From: Melioribacteraceae bacterium
GTDB taxonomy: Bacteria; Bacteroidota; Ignavibacteria; Ignavibacteriales; Melioribacteraceae
Direction: 5' to 3'
DNA length: 64,000 nt
Assembly (NCBI GenBank): GCA_028282005.1
Contig: JANQIV010000089.1
Span: forward strand, 1-64,000
The notes under the pieces are model-generated. The model was given only the letters and a program-made list of their open reading frames with translations, was not told the origin of the DNA and ran no database searches. Made by a program: the position numbers and the translations under genes. Shown here piece by piece: positions 35,920 through 44,265 of the stretch (its first letter is position 1; every line of letters begins with the position of its first letter).

Positions 35920-37002
35920 ATGGATAACAGAATTTATAATTTCAGTGCAGGCCCAGCAACAATGCCTGTTGAAGTTTTGAAAGAAGCTCAAGAAGATATG
36001 TTATCATACAAAGGAAGTGGAATGAACGTGATGGAAATGAGTCACCGTTCAAAAACTTATGATAACATTATTAAAACTGCTGAACAAGATGTAAGAAAAT
36101 TACTAAATATCGGCGACGATTATGCAGTATTGTTTTTACAAGGCGGTGCTACACTTCAATTCTCAATGGTGCCTTTAAACTTGATGCAAGGTAAAGCTGA
36201 TTATATCGTAACAGGATCATGGTCAAAAAAAGCTGTAAAAGAAGCGAAAAGAGTTGGTGAAGTAAACATAGCCGGAACTACTGCTGAAGAAAACTTTTCA
36301 AGATTACCAAAACAAGAAGAATTAAAACTAGACAGCGAAGCATCTTATGTTCATTATACATCTAACAATACAATTTTTGGTACTCAATATCATACAGAAC
36401 CAGAAGTTGGAAATGTTCCTTTAATTTGTGATGCTTCTTCTGATATTCTTCACAAACCTCTTAATATAACTAAATACGGAATGATCTACGCTGGTGCTCA
36501 AAAAAATCTAGGTCCTTCAGGTTGTGTTTTGGCAATTATGAAAAAAGATTTACTTGAAAGATCATCAGACGATTTACACACTTACTTGAATTATAAAATC
36601 CACGCTGATGGTGATTCACTCTATAATACTCCTCCAACTTATGCAATCTATTTAATGGGATTAGTTTTCAAACACTTGTTAAATCTGGGCGGTTTGGAAA
36701 AAATGTATGAAATTAACAAAGCCAAAGCAGCTATTCTTTATGATTATGTTGATAGCTCTGATGGTTATTACAAAGGCACAGTAACTAATAAAGATGACAG
36801 ATCATTAATGAATGTTACTTTCACTTCACCAAACGCGGATTTAGATAAAAAACTTATCGCTGAAGCTGGCGAAAAAGGATTCAGCGGATTAAAAGGCCAC
36901 CGTTCAGTTGGTGGATTGAGAGCTTCAATTTACAACGCTTTCCCAACAAAAGGTGTTGAAGACTTAGTTCAGTTCATGGATGAATTCAAAAAAAATAACT
37001 AA
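35920..37002 (+). CDS. serC: phosphoserine aminotransferase
   Basis: The 360-residue protein has the typical length. It starts NFSAGPATMPVEVLKEAQ and has MEMSHRSKTYDNI, LFLQGGATLQFSMVPLNL and the PLP Lys195 in YAGAQKNLGPSG. The end GHRSVGGLRASIYNAFP is the SerC phosphate-binding signature. It makes 3-phosphoserine from 3-phosphohydroxypyruvate and Glu, the second step of serine synthesis, and may also serve pyridoxine synthesis. A terminator follows. Confidence 0.96.
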   Translation: MDNRIYNFSAGPATMPVEVLKEAQEDMLSYKGSGMNVMEMSHRSKTYDNIIKTAEQDVRKLLNIGDDYAVLFLQGGATLQFSMVPLNLMQGKADYIVTGSWSKKAVKEAKRVGEVNIAGTTAEENFSRLPKQEELKLDSEASYVHYTSNNTIFGTQYHTEPEVGNVPLICDASSDILHKPLNITKYGMIYAGAQKNLGPSGCVLAIMKKDLLERSSDDLHTYLNYKIHADGDSLYNTPPTYAIYLMGLVFKHLLNLGGLEKMYEINKAKAAILYDYVDSSDGYYKGTVTNKDDRSLMNVTFTSPNADLDKKLIAEAGEKGFSGLKGHRSVGGLRASIYNAFPTKGVEDLVQFMDEFKKNN

Positions 37003-37026
37003 ATAAAATTTAGTATTAATAAAATG

Positions 37027-37056
37027 AACCCGGTTTCATTTGAGGCCGGGTTTGTT
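37027..37056 (+). terminator. terminator after serC
   Basis: AACCCGG (37027-37033) pairs with CCGGGTT (37046-37052) around a 12-nt loop, followed by a T-rich stretch TTGTTATTT. It lies 24 nt after the serC stop. Confidence 0.7.
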
Positions 37057-37079
37057 ATTTATGGCCATTGGAAAATGCT

Positions 37080-37508
37080 ATGAAAAAAACATTATTATTC
37101 TCATCATTCTTTTTACTTTTAGTTTCTTGTACAAAGGATAAAATTCCAGCAAAACTTGAAATCACGGAATCAAATATTACTGTAATTCATTTGAATCCTG
37201 GTTGGGAACTAAACTCTTCATTCTCATTAATAGGATTCGTAATAAAAGAAGATGATACGAATTCGCTTGCCAATCTCATTTATTATATTAATTTTATTAC
37301 TCCTGAGTCCGATACCATTAAATCTATTGATTACGGTACAGCAACGGAAATTACTGATTCAGAGTTAGATTTGATAAATATCGAATCACAAATTGAATTA
37401 GATAAGAATTTTATTCCCGGAGAATATACAGTTCATTTCATATTTGAAGACCTTTTTTCTTCCCAAAGAATTGAACAAGATAAAAAAATTATTCTCTCTG
37501 TTGAATAA
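37080..37508 (+). CDS. small lipoprotein, unknown
   Basis: The 142-residue protein from ATG 37080 carries a lipoprotein signal peptide (KKTLLFSSFFLLLVSC, Cys as the lipid site). The rest is a hydrophilic beta-rich domain with no family recognised. It starts shortly after the serC terminator, so it has its own promoter or read-through. A surface or periplasmic role is inferred from the lipobox only. Confidence 0.75.
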   Translation: MKKTLLFSSFFLLLVSCTKDKIPAKLEITESNITVIHLNPGWELNSSFSLIGFVIKEDDTNSLANLIYYINFITPESDTIKSIDYGTATEITDSELDLINIESQIELDKNFIPGEYTVHFIFEDLFSSQRIEQDKKIILSVE

Positions 37509-37534
37509 ATCTTCAACAAAATGGGGAGGCTGAA

Positions 37535-38071
37535 ATGTTATATCAAAAATTTATTCAATTAGTAGAAGACCACGCAGAAGAGCTCACAAAAAAATGGATC
37601 AACGAAGTAAAAGCAAATGCTTCAACGCCTAGTTATCGTAAATTAACTGATGATGAACTGGAGAGACGCGTTTATGATGTTTATAAAAAACTCGGTAGTT
37701 GGCTGCTTCAAATAGACCATTCAGGCAGAGAAACAGCAGAACACTTTATTGCTCTTGGCAAAGAGAGAGCCCGCGAAAAAGTAAAATTCAGTGAAATCAT
37801 TTATGCCATTTTTCTTGAAAGAGTTGTTTTATGGGATTATGTTCAAAGTGTTGGTTTAATAAACAATGCAATCGACCTTCATCAGGCGTTAGAGTTCTAT
37901 CACAAAGTTACCGGCTTTTTTGATAAAGCTGCTTTCTTTGCTTCAGTGGGTTATGAAAGTGAAATGGGCAAAGCCGCAACGGAAGTTAAAAAAGAAGATT
38001 TTCTTGATAAATCTGTAAACTCAATTACACGCTGGTTGATTAAAGACGTTAACATAAGAGATATGAAATAA
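37535..38071 (+). CDS. RsbRD_N-like sensor/helical domain protein
   Basis: The 178-residue soluble all-helical protein opens LVEDHAEELTKKWINEV and continues ELERRVYDVYKKLGSWL...FIALGKERAREKV. This resembles the N-terminal domain of RsbRD-type stressosome co-antagonists. No STAS or kinase domain follows, so it is a stand-alone sensor-type domain. AATGGGGAGGC precedes the ATG, 26 nt after the lipoprotein gene. The assignment is from pattern memory only. Confidence 0.55.
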   Translation: MLYQKFIQLVEDHAEELTKKWINEVKANASTPSYRKLTDDELERRVYDVYKKLGSWLLQIDHSGRETAEHFIALGKERAREKVKFSEIIYAIFLERVVLWDYVQSVGLINNAIDLHQALEFYHKVTGFFDKAAFFASVGYESEMGKAATEVKKEDFLDKSVNSITRWLIKDVNIRDMK

Positions 38072-38144
38072 AATCTAGATGAGAAGTAAGGGCAATTTTG
38101 TACAATACTTGAGTAAAGATTTTACCTAAATTTTTGCACCTTGG

Positions 38145-39041
38145 TTGAATTCAAAGAAAGTTTATTTCGTGGAAATAGATAGAAGAAAAATAGATAAAGA
38201 AAATTCCGCAGATGAATTTCTAAAATTGTGGAAACCCTCAAATGTTGATGGGATTGAATTATTTAGTGCAAACATTGTTGAGTACTCTTTCTCAAAACAC
38301 TACCACGAAACATACACTGTCGGTATAACCCAATACGGGCATGGTTCTTTTTATTACAGAGGGGAAAACCGTATGACATTCCCGGGAAGTGTAAATTTTA
38401 TAAACCCCGGTGAAATTCATACTGGGGAGAGACACAAAGATTGTAAATACTGGAGATACAGAGACTTTTATTTTAATACATCTCTAATAACCAAAATTTT
38501 ATCCGAAATGGGTTTTAAGGATTCGCGCTTACCTTATTTTAATGAAAAAGAAATCAGCAATGTAAAAATTTGGAGATCGTTAAATAATCTTTTTTTTGAA
38601 ATATGTGATCAAACGAATTTGCTTTCTATCGAGTCAAAGATTATCGAAATTTTTTCAGAAGTGGTTCGGAAGTATTCGGATATAAATTGTAGTTCAGTAA
38701 AAGTATCAAATGAAAAAACGAAAACTGAAATCGCAAAAGAATTTTTAAGGGAAAATTATTCGAAAAATATTTCCATCGAACAACTTGCAAGAACTGTTGA
38801 CCTCAGCCCCTATTATTTGATAAGAAGCTTTCGAAAGAATTTCGGATTGCCTCCGCACGCTTATCAAAATCAACTTAAGCTGCAAGAAGCAAAAAAGGAT
38901 TTGATTCAATCAAAATCGATTACATCAGTTGCATTAGAGCATGGCTTTTATGATCAAAGCCATTTTATCAGGCAATTCAAAAGAACCTACGGCGTTACCC
39001 CGAACAATTATAGAAAAGGCAATTCTGTCCAAGATATTTAA
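38145..39041 (+). CDS. AraC family transcriptional regulator with cupin domain
   Basis: The 298-residue protein has an N-terminal AraC-type cupin (HYHETYTVGITQYGHGSFYY, about 40-130) and a C-terminal double helix-turn-helix (about 195-292: ISIEQLARTVDLSPYYLIRSFRKNFG, then FYDQSHFIRQFKRTYGVTPNNYRK). The start is uncertain: a TTG at 38145 is the first candidate and no ATG lies near the N-terminus. It is 48 nt before a PLP decarboxylase gene in the same direction, which is a likely target, with an unknown inducer. Confidence 0.85.
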   Translation: MNSKKVYFVEIDRRKIDKENSADEFLKLWKPSNVDGIELFSANIVEYSFSKHYHETYTVGITQYGHGSFYYRGENRMTFPGSVNFINPGEIHTGERHKDCKYWRYRDFYFNTSLITKILSEMGFKDSRLPYFNEKEISNVKIWRSLNNLFFEICDQTNLLSIESKIIEIFSEVVRKYSDINCSSVKVSNEKTKTEIAKEFLRENYSKNISIEQLARTVDLSPYYLIRSFRKNFGLPPHAYQNQLKLQEAKKDLIQSKSITSVALEHGFYDQSHFIRQFKRTYGVTPNNYRKGNSVQDI

Positions 39042-39089
39042 CATGTTTTAGATTTATTTTTCATCTCTAACAAAACAAAGAAAACAATT

Positions 39090-40538
39090 ATGCAAGATTT
39101 TGGAAGATTAAATCCGTTCGTATCGGAGTTGGAAGAATCGGTTAAAACAATATTGAATTCGATCACGGAAAAATTTGATAACAATAGCGATTCAATAAAT
39201 TCAAAGCTAATGAATTTGAAAGAGCCTGATGAATTAGCAAAAGAATTCGAAGAAATTATACAGAGAAATGGAAACAGAATTACGTTAAAAGAGCTTTCAA
39301 AGAAAATACTTGAGTACACAAATAACGCACAACTACCGGGATATGCCGGGCATCAGAATTCACCGCCGCATCCGTTAGCAATAGCTGTTGATATGATTTC
39401 GCGGACATTGATAAACCCAAACTCAGTTTACGAGTTGTCGCCTTCAGGTATAGCCATAGAAAAATCAATTGTAAATTGGATGTGCCGCAAGATTGGTTAT
39501 GGGGAAAGCGCGGGTGGTGTTTTAACAAGCGGTGGATCGCTTGGAAACTTAACTGCCTTGCTAACGGCATCTCACGTAAAAATTGATAATGATATTTGGA
39601 AGGAAGGTTTGCACTCTACTGAACCACTTTCAGTACTTGTTTCGGATCAGTCGCATTACAGCATAAAACGAGCAGTACAAATTTTGGGATTTGGTGAAGA
39701 AGGAATTGAACCGGTTGAAACTGATGAAGGATACAAAATAAAACCAAGTGCGATTAAGGCTGCACATGAAAGAAGTTTGAAAAAAGGAAGAAAGGTTTTT
39801 GCTTTTGTTGCAAACTCCTGCTCAACCGCAACGGGATCATATGATCCCCTAAATGAAATTGCAGATTATTGTGAAGAGAATGACCTTTGGCTTCATGTTG
39901 ACGGTGCACATGGTGCAAGTGCATTAATTTCTGAAAAGTACAATCATTATCTGAATGGTATAGAGCGAGCTGATTCTATTGTTTGGGATTCCCACAAAAT
40001 GCTTTTGTGCCCTTCATTGTGCACAGGGCTATTATTTAAAGATGGGAATGATTCTTTTAAGAGTTTCACTCTAAAAGCTGCTTACCTGTTTGGTGAAAGC
40101 CAGGAGCGCAATTGGTTTGACCCGCTTCACAGAACGGTAGAATGCACAAAGCCTGCATTAGGTATACCGCTTTATACATTGTTGGCAGTACTTGGCGAAA
40201 AAGAGCTAAGTAACTACGTTGAATCTAGATACGACATTTCTAAATGGTTTATTGAAAAAATTAAAGATGATGAAAATTTTGAAGAAGCTTTGGTACCGGA
40301 TGCAAACATAGTGTGCTTTAGATATAAACCCGCGAATAAAAATTTTTCGTTAAGCGAACTGAATGAATTGCAAAATAAAATTAGAGATAAGATTATAAAT
40401 GAAAGTAATTTTTATATAGTCCAAACAATTCTAAATGGAGTAACATATTTAAGGCTGACGATTATTAATCCTCTGACTGATGAATCCGATTTACTAAAAT
40501 TAATCTATCTAATTAAGAAAATAGGAATTGAGTTATAA
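39090..40538 (+). CDS. group II PLP-dependent amino acid decarboxylase
   Basis: The 482-residue fold-type I enzyme of the aromatic-amino-acid/glutamate decarboxylase family shows GYAGHQNSPPHPLAIAVD, GGSLGNLTALLTA, VLVSDQSHYSIKRAV, LHVDGAHGASALIS and the PLP Lys303 in WDSHKMLLCPS. The usual family spelling is DAHKWL. The substrate is not fixed by sequence: tyrosine, tryptophan, glutamate and 2,4-diaminobutyrate decarboxylases share this fold. Just downstream of an AraC regulator. Confidence 0.88.
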   Translation: MQDFGRLNPFVSELEESVKTILNSITEKFDNNSDSINSKLMNLKEPDELAKEFEEIIQRNGNRITLKELSKKILEYTNNAQLPGYAGHQNSPPHPLAIAVDMISRTLINPNSVYELSPSGIAIEKSIVNWMCRKIGYGESAGGVLTSGGSLGNLTALLTASHVKIDNDIWKEGLHSTEPLSVLVSDQSHYSIKRAVQILGFGEEGIEPVETDEGYKIKPSAIKAAHERSLKKGRKVFAFVANSCSTATGSYDPLNEIADYCEENDLWLHVDGAHGASALISEKYNHYLNGIERADSIVWDSHKMLLCPSLCTGLLFKDGNDSFKSFTLKAAYLFGESQERNWFDPLHRTVECTKPALGIPLYTLLAVLGEKELSNYVESRYDISKWFIEKIKDDENFEEALVPDANIVCFRYKPANKNFSLSELNELQNKIRDKIINESNFYIVQTILNGVTYLRLTIINPLTDESDLLKLIYLIKKIGIEL

Positions 40539-40585
40539 AATTTTGAAAACGGCAATATAAAGGGATTGTCTCAAAAGTATCATTT

Positions 40586-40626
40586 GTCATTTCGAATCGA
40601 ACAGAGTGAGTGTGAGAAATCTCTTT
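40586..40626. repeat. intergenic repeat, half element (GTCATTTCGAA type)
   Basis: GTCATTTCGAATCGAAC leads into AGAGTGAGTGTGAGAAATC. It matches 53519-53554 in 33 of 36 positions. Here the 3' half of the element is missing, so it is probably a decayed copy. Confidence 0.6.
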
Positions 40627-40652
40627 TTGTGCCAAACAAAAAAGAGTAAAAA

Positions 40653-41084
40653 ATGAATAGAAAAATAGATGTCTTCTTTTACGGTTCTTACATGGATCGT
40701 GAAGTTCTTAAAGAAGCCGAATTATTTATAGATAAATTAGAAGTAGCAAAATTAGACGGATACGATATCGTAATTCAACCGGGAGCAAATTTGATTAAGT
40801 CTGATGAACAATGCGTTTATGGAATTATTACGCAAGCAACTCACGAAGAACTTGAAAGATTATACAAACACGCTAAAGATGTTTTAGGTGAAGTTTATTT
40901 GCCTGAAGCTGTACTATGTGAAACAGAAGAAAACAAATGGCTGCCAGTGTTGACTTATATTTGTCATGACATGCAGTTGCAGCCAGCTGATCCTGCTTAT
41001 GTTTCCCGAATTGCTAATCCGGCCAAAGCACTTGGTTTCCCGGATTGGTATGTGCAAAGAGTCGAAAGCTTCGCACAAAATTAA
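40653..41084 (+). CDS. gamma-glutamylcyclotransferase-like (GGCT/AIG2) protein
   Basis: The 143-residue protein has the family N-terminus VFFYGSYMDREVLKEA (YGSxx loop). It continues with a beta-rich core (LDGYDIVIQ, VYGIITQATHEEL) and a catalytic acid in LGEVYLPEAV. GGCT-like enzymes cyclise gamma-glutamyl peptides or amines. The gene is alone, preceded by a repeat. The assignment is moderately secure. Confidence 0.72.
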   Translation: MNRKIDVFFYGSYMDREVLKEAELFIDKLEVAKLDGYDIVIQPGANLIKSDEQCVYGIITQATHEELERLYKHAKDVLGEVYLPEAVLCETEENKWLPVLTYICHDMQLQPADPAYVSRIANPAKALGFPDWYVQRVESFAQN

Positions 41085-41166
41085 TTAGTATTCCCCATTT
41101 TCATCTTGTTTTCATTTTCGTCCAATAAATTGAGATCAACAATTCAAAAACATTTTGAGGGGGAAA

Positions 41167-43533
41167 ATGAAAAAATCTGTCTTATCAGTGATATTTATAA
41201 TTCTATTTAGTTCAATCTCTGCGCAAGTTGGTAATATTAAAGGAAAGGTAATCGACTCCAAAACCAAGCAGCCGTTAGTTGGTGCGAACGTGATGGTGAA
41301 AGAAACTACTTTCGGTGCAGCAACAGATATGGACGGCTATTTTGAAATAAAAAATGTACCTGAAAATATATACAAACTATCTGTGAAATTTATTGGCTAT
41401 AATGAACACATTGAACCAGATGTAAGGGTAATTAGAGGCAAAACATTTTTTACCCGCGAACTGGAGTTAATTGAGACACCTGTCCAAAGTGGCGAAGTTT
41501 TGGTTAGCTCCGGTTATTTCAGCGACACAAAAGAAACACCGGTTTCGTATCACTCATTCACTAAAGATGAAATAGTCCGCGCCCCTGGTGCTGCAGGAGA
41601 TGTTTTTAGAGCAATTGACAACCTGCCGGGTGTCACAAGTAGCGGGGGTGAATTTTCGGCTTTCTCAGTTAGAGGAGGCGCGCCTAAAGATAATTTAATC
41701 CTTGTTGATAACATCCCTTTCGGCAAAGTTTCACACTTTACAGAAGCTAGCGGAAATGACGAAATAGAAGGCGGACGCTTTTCAATTTTTTCAACCGGAT
41801 TAATAGAAAAAGCTGATTTTCAGGCTGGCGGGTTCTCTTCAAAGTACGGCGGTAAATTTGCTTCATTGCTTGATTTGACAGTAAAAGAAGGCAACAAAGA
41901 AAATGTCAGCATGAACGGGAGTTATGATTTATTTGGGTGGGAAGTAAATTATGACGGAAAATCTTTTATCAATGAAAATACCGGATTTAGATTTTCTGCA
42001 CGTGCTTATGATTTTGCGACTATTCTAAAATTGGTAGATCAGGAAGGTGACGGCAATATTAAAATGAGTGATTATATAGCAAAGATCACTACGGATATTA
42101 ATCCTTCGAACAAGATTTCTTTAATAGGAATTTACACTACTGAGACATCAATAAGAGGAGTAAGCCATATTTATAAAGCTGAAGAATTTGATAAAAACGG
42201 ATTAAGAAATGAATCTGATGATAAATATTTGGCTGGACTGAATTGGAGATTTCTACCTGACACAAAAAGCTTTATAAACACTAGTCTTTATTATGTTAAA
42301 AACGACATTGTTCAAACTGAAGGCAAAGCTTTTGTTGATAAAATAAATGGTGCTAGGCCAATGGAAAAGGATGTTCAAACAAAATTCCCTTTATGGCATT
42401 ATGACGCAATTGAAAAAAGAATCGGCGCTAAATCTGATTTCTCATATAATTTTAATCCTAATTTTGCGCTGAATTTAGGATTTCAAATTCAGCAAATTGA
42501 TTATGAATCAAGCCAGAATATGTTTGATAAAGATACTGTTTACACTTTTGATTTTGATGAAATTGAAGAAAATGATGACAAATTTTTAGTTGTTGAGCCT
42601 GATGAATTTTCAAATATATTAAACAAGAAAAGAAACGAATATGCTGGTTATTCTGAATTGTCTTTTTCACCAATAACTAACCTGCATTTTAACACCGGAC
42701 TAAGATATGAATATGATGACTTCATTGAGAAAACTTATCTGTCACCAAGATTTAGCGGCACACTTACTTTGGATCCCGAAACTTCGCTTAACTTTGCTGC
42801 TGGGATTTATTATCAAATCCCAGAAATGCTTCTAGTTTCAAGTCATCAAAATAATTCTAATCTGAAAAATGAAAAATCAATTCATTACATTTTCGGTGTA
42901 ACAAGATATTTAAGTGACGATGTTAAATTCACTGCTGAAACATATTACAAAGATTTGCAAGATTTAATTGTTAGGCCAAATAGCAATACAAATCTAGCAG
43001 TAAACACAGGAGAGGGATATGCATACGGAATTGATTTAAGCATCGTTAAAAGATTTGTTACAAACATGTATGGACAAATCAACTACTCTTATAGCGTTAG
43101 TAAAGTTAAAGAAGATCCTCAAAGCGAATACATGAACTCAACTTTTAATCAGCCTCATATTTTCAATATTTTGGTTGGTTATCAATTCAATGATCATTGG
43201 TCAATTACTACCAAATGGAAATATGCTTCCGGTAGACCTAGCGACGAATTTATTATCTATAAAGATGTACATAACAATCCGAACAGAGTTCGTTATGCGA
43301 AAGCAATCACTTCAGAAAATACATCAAGATTCGATGCGTTCCATAGCCTTAATTTTAGGGTAGATTACAGGCATCAATTTTATGAAAACCTTGCGATTAC
43401 AGCGTTTATAGATTTGTTAAATGTGTATGGCAACAACAATTATTATAGAGAGGAATTCAATGAATTCAACGGTAAAAATGAAGGCGAAGGACTTCAATTT
43501 TTGCCGACCATCGGATTTAAATTAGAATATTAA
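41167..43533 (+). CDS. TonB-dependent receptor with N-terminal CarboxypepD_reg-like domain
   Basis: The protein has 788 residues from ATG 41167 (GAGGGGG upstream). Signal peptide (1-19, SISA), then a carboxypeptidase-regulatory-like domain (GNIKGKVIDSKTKQPLVGANV, DMDGYFEIKNVP), a plug (FRAIDNLPGVTSSGGEFSAFSVRGG, NLILVDNIPFGK) and a C-terminal beta-barrel ending in LEY. It imports a TonB-energised ligand or acts in polymer uptake. The two-component system that follows may sense its cargo or its folding. No SusD-like partner adjoins. Confidence 0.93.
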   Translation: MKKSVLSVIFIILFSSISAQVGNIKGKVIDSKTKQPLVGANVMVKETTFGAATDMDGYFEIKNVPENIYKLSVKFIGYNEHIEPDVRVIRGKTFFTRELELIETPVQSGEVLVSSGYFSDTKETPVSYHSFTKDEIVRAPGAAGDVFRAIDNLPGVTSSGGEFSAFSVRGGAPKDNLILVDNIPFGKVSHFTEASGNDEIEGGRFSIFSTGLIEKADFQAGGFSSKYGGKFASLLDLTVKEGNKENVSMNGSYDLFGWEVNYDGKSFINENTGFRFSARAYDFATILKLVDQEGDGNIKMSDYIAKITTDINPSNKISLIGIYTTETSIRGVSHIYKAEEFDKNGLRNESDDKYLAGLNWRFLPDTKSFINTSLYYVKNDIVQTEGKAFVDKINGARPMEKDVQTKFPLWHYDAIEKRIGAKSDFSYNFNPNFALNLGFQIQQIDYESSQNMFDKDTVYTFDFDEIEENDDKFLVVEPDEFSNILNKKRNEYAGYSELSFSPITNLHFNTGLRYEYDDFIEKTYLSPRFSGTLTLDPETSLNFAAGIYYQIPEMLLVSSHQNNSNLKNEKSIHYIFGVTRYLSDDVKFTAETYYKDLQDLIVRPNSNTNLAVNTGEGYAYGIDLSIVKRFVTNMYGQINYSYSVSKVKEDPQSEYMNSTFNQPHIFNILVGYQFNDHWSITTKWKYASGRPSDEFIIYKDVHNNPNRVRYAKAITSENTSRFDAFHSLNFRVDYRHQFYENLAITAFIDLLNVYGNNNYYREEFNEFNGKNEGEGLQFLPTIGFKLEY

Positions 43534-43539
43534 TTATTA

Positions 43540-43569
43540 TTGGCTGTCAAAAATTTTTTAGGCAGCCAA
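43540..43569 (+). other. long hairpin between receptor and response regulator
   Basis: TTGGCTG (43540-43546) pairs with CAGCCAA (43563-43569), with A5/T6 pairing in between, so the structure is nearly closed. It lies between the receptor stop and the regulator start. There is no U tract after it, so attenuation or RNA processing is as likely as termination. Confidence 0.4.
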
Positions 43570-43587
43570 AACTTATTGAGTTGATAG

Positions 43588-44265
43588 ATGAGACTACTGA
43601 TTATTGAGGATGAACAGAAAATAGCAGAAACAATAGCACAAAAATTTAAAGGTGAAGGATTTGCTGTTGATATTGCAAACAATGGAATGGATGGCGAAGA
43701 ACTTATTAGAATTAATTCTTATGATGCTGTTATACTTGACATATTGCTGCCTAAACAAGACGGTTGGGAGACTTGTAAGAATTTACGGCAGAGTAAAATA
43801 CTTATACCAATTCTTATGTTAACGGCGCTTGAAGATATTTCTGATAAAATAAAAGGGCTAAATGAAGGTGCTGATGACTATCTTGCAAAGCCATTCCATC
43901 TTGAAGAATTAGTTGCAAGAATTAGATCATTGATTCGCCGTAATTCAGTCGTGCGGTCATCCAAAATCGAATTATTTGGAATTATACTCGATTTGAATTT
44001 ACAAAAGGCTTTTAGGGAAGGTAAAGAAATTATTTTGACCGCAAAGGAGTTTGCGCTGCTTGAATTGTTTATGCACAATCCGGATAAAATTTTAGACCGT
44101 GAATTTATCTCTGAACATTTATGGGATATGAATTTTGATCCGCGCAGTAATGTAATTGAATCATTCATAAAATTTCTTCGCAAAAAAATTGACAAAGATT
44201 TTTCTAAACCGCTTATCCACACTGTGCGTGGGGCTGGGTATATTTTTTCGGAAACAGGTAGATGA
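43588..44265 (+). CDS. OmpR-family response regulator
   Basis: The 225-residue protein has a receiver (EDE, phosphoacceptor Asp51 in AVILDILLPKQDGWE, Lys in AKPFH) and a winged-helix DNA-binding domain (about 130-225, LTAKEFALLELFMHNPDKIL; NVIESFIKFLRKKI; TVRGAGYIF). It overlaps the kinase gene by 4 nt (ATGA), so the pair is co-translated. Targets unknown; the upstream TonB receptor is the nearest candidate. Confidence 0.95.
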   Translation: MRLLIIEDEQKIAETIAQKFKGEGFAVDIANNGMDGEELIRINSYDAVILDILLPKQDGWETCKNLRQSKILIPILMLTALEDISDKIKGLNEGADDYLAKPFHLEELVARIRSLIRRNSVVRSSKIELFGIILDLNLQKAFREGKEIILTAKEFALLELFMHNPDKILDREFISEHLWDMNFDPRSNVIESFIKFLRKKIDKDFSKPLIHTVRGAGYIFSETGR

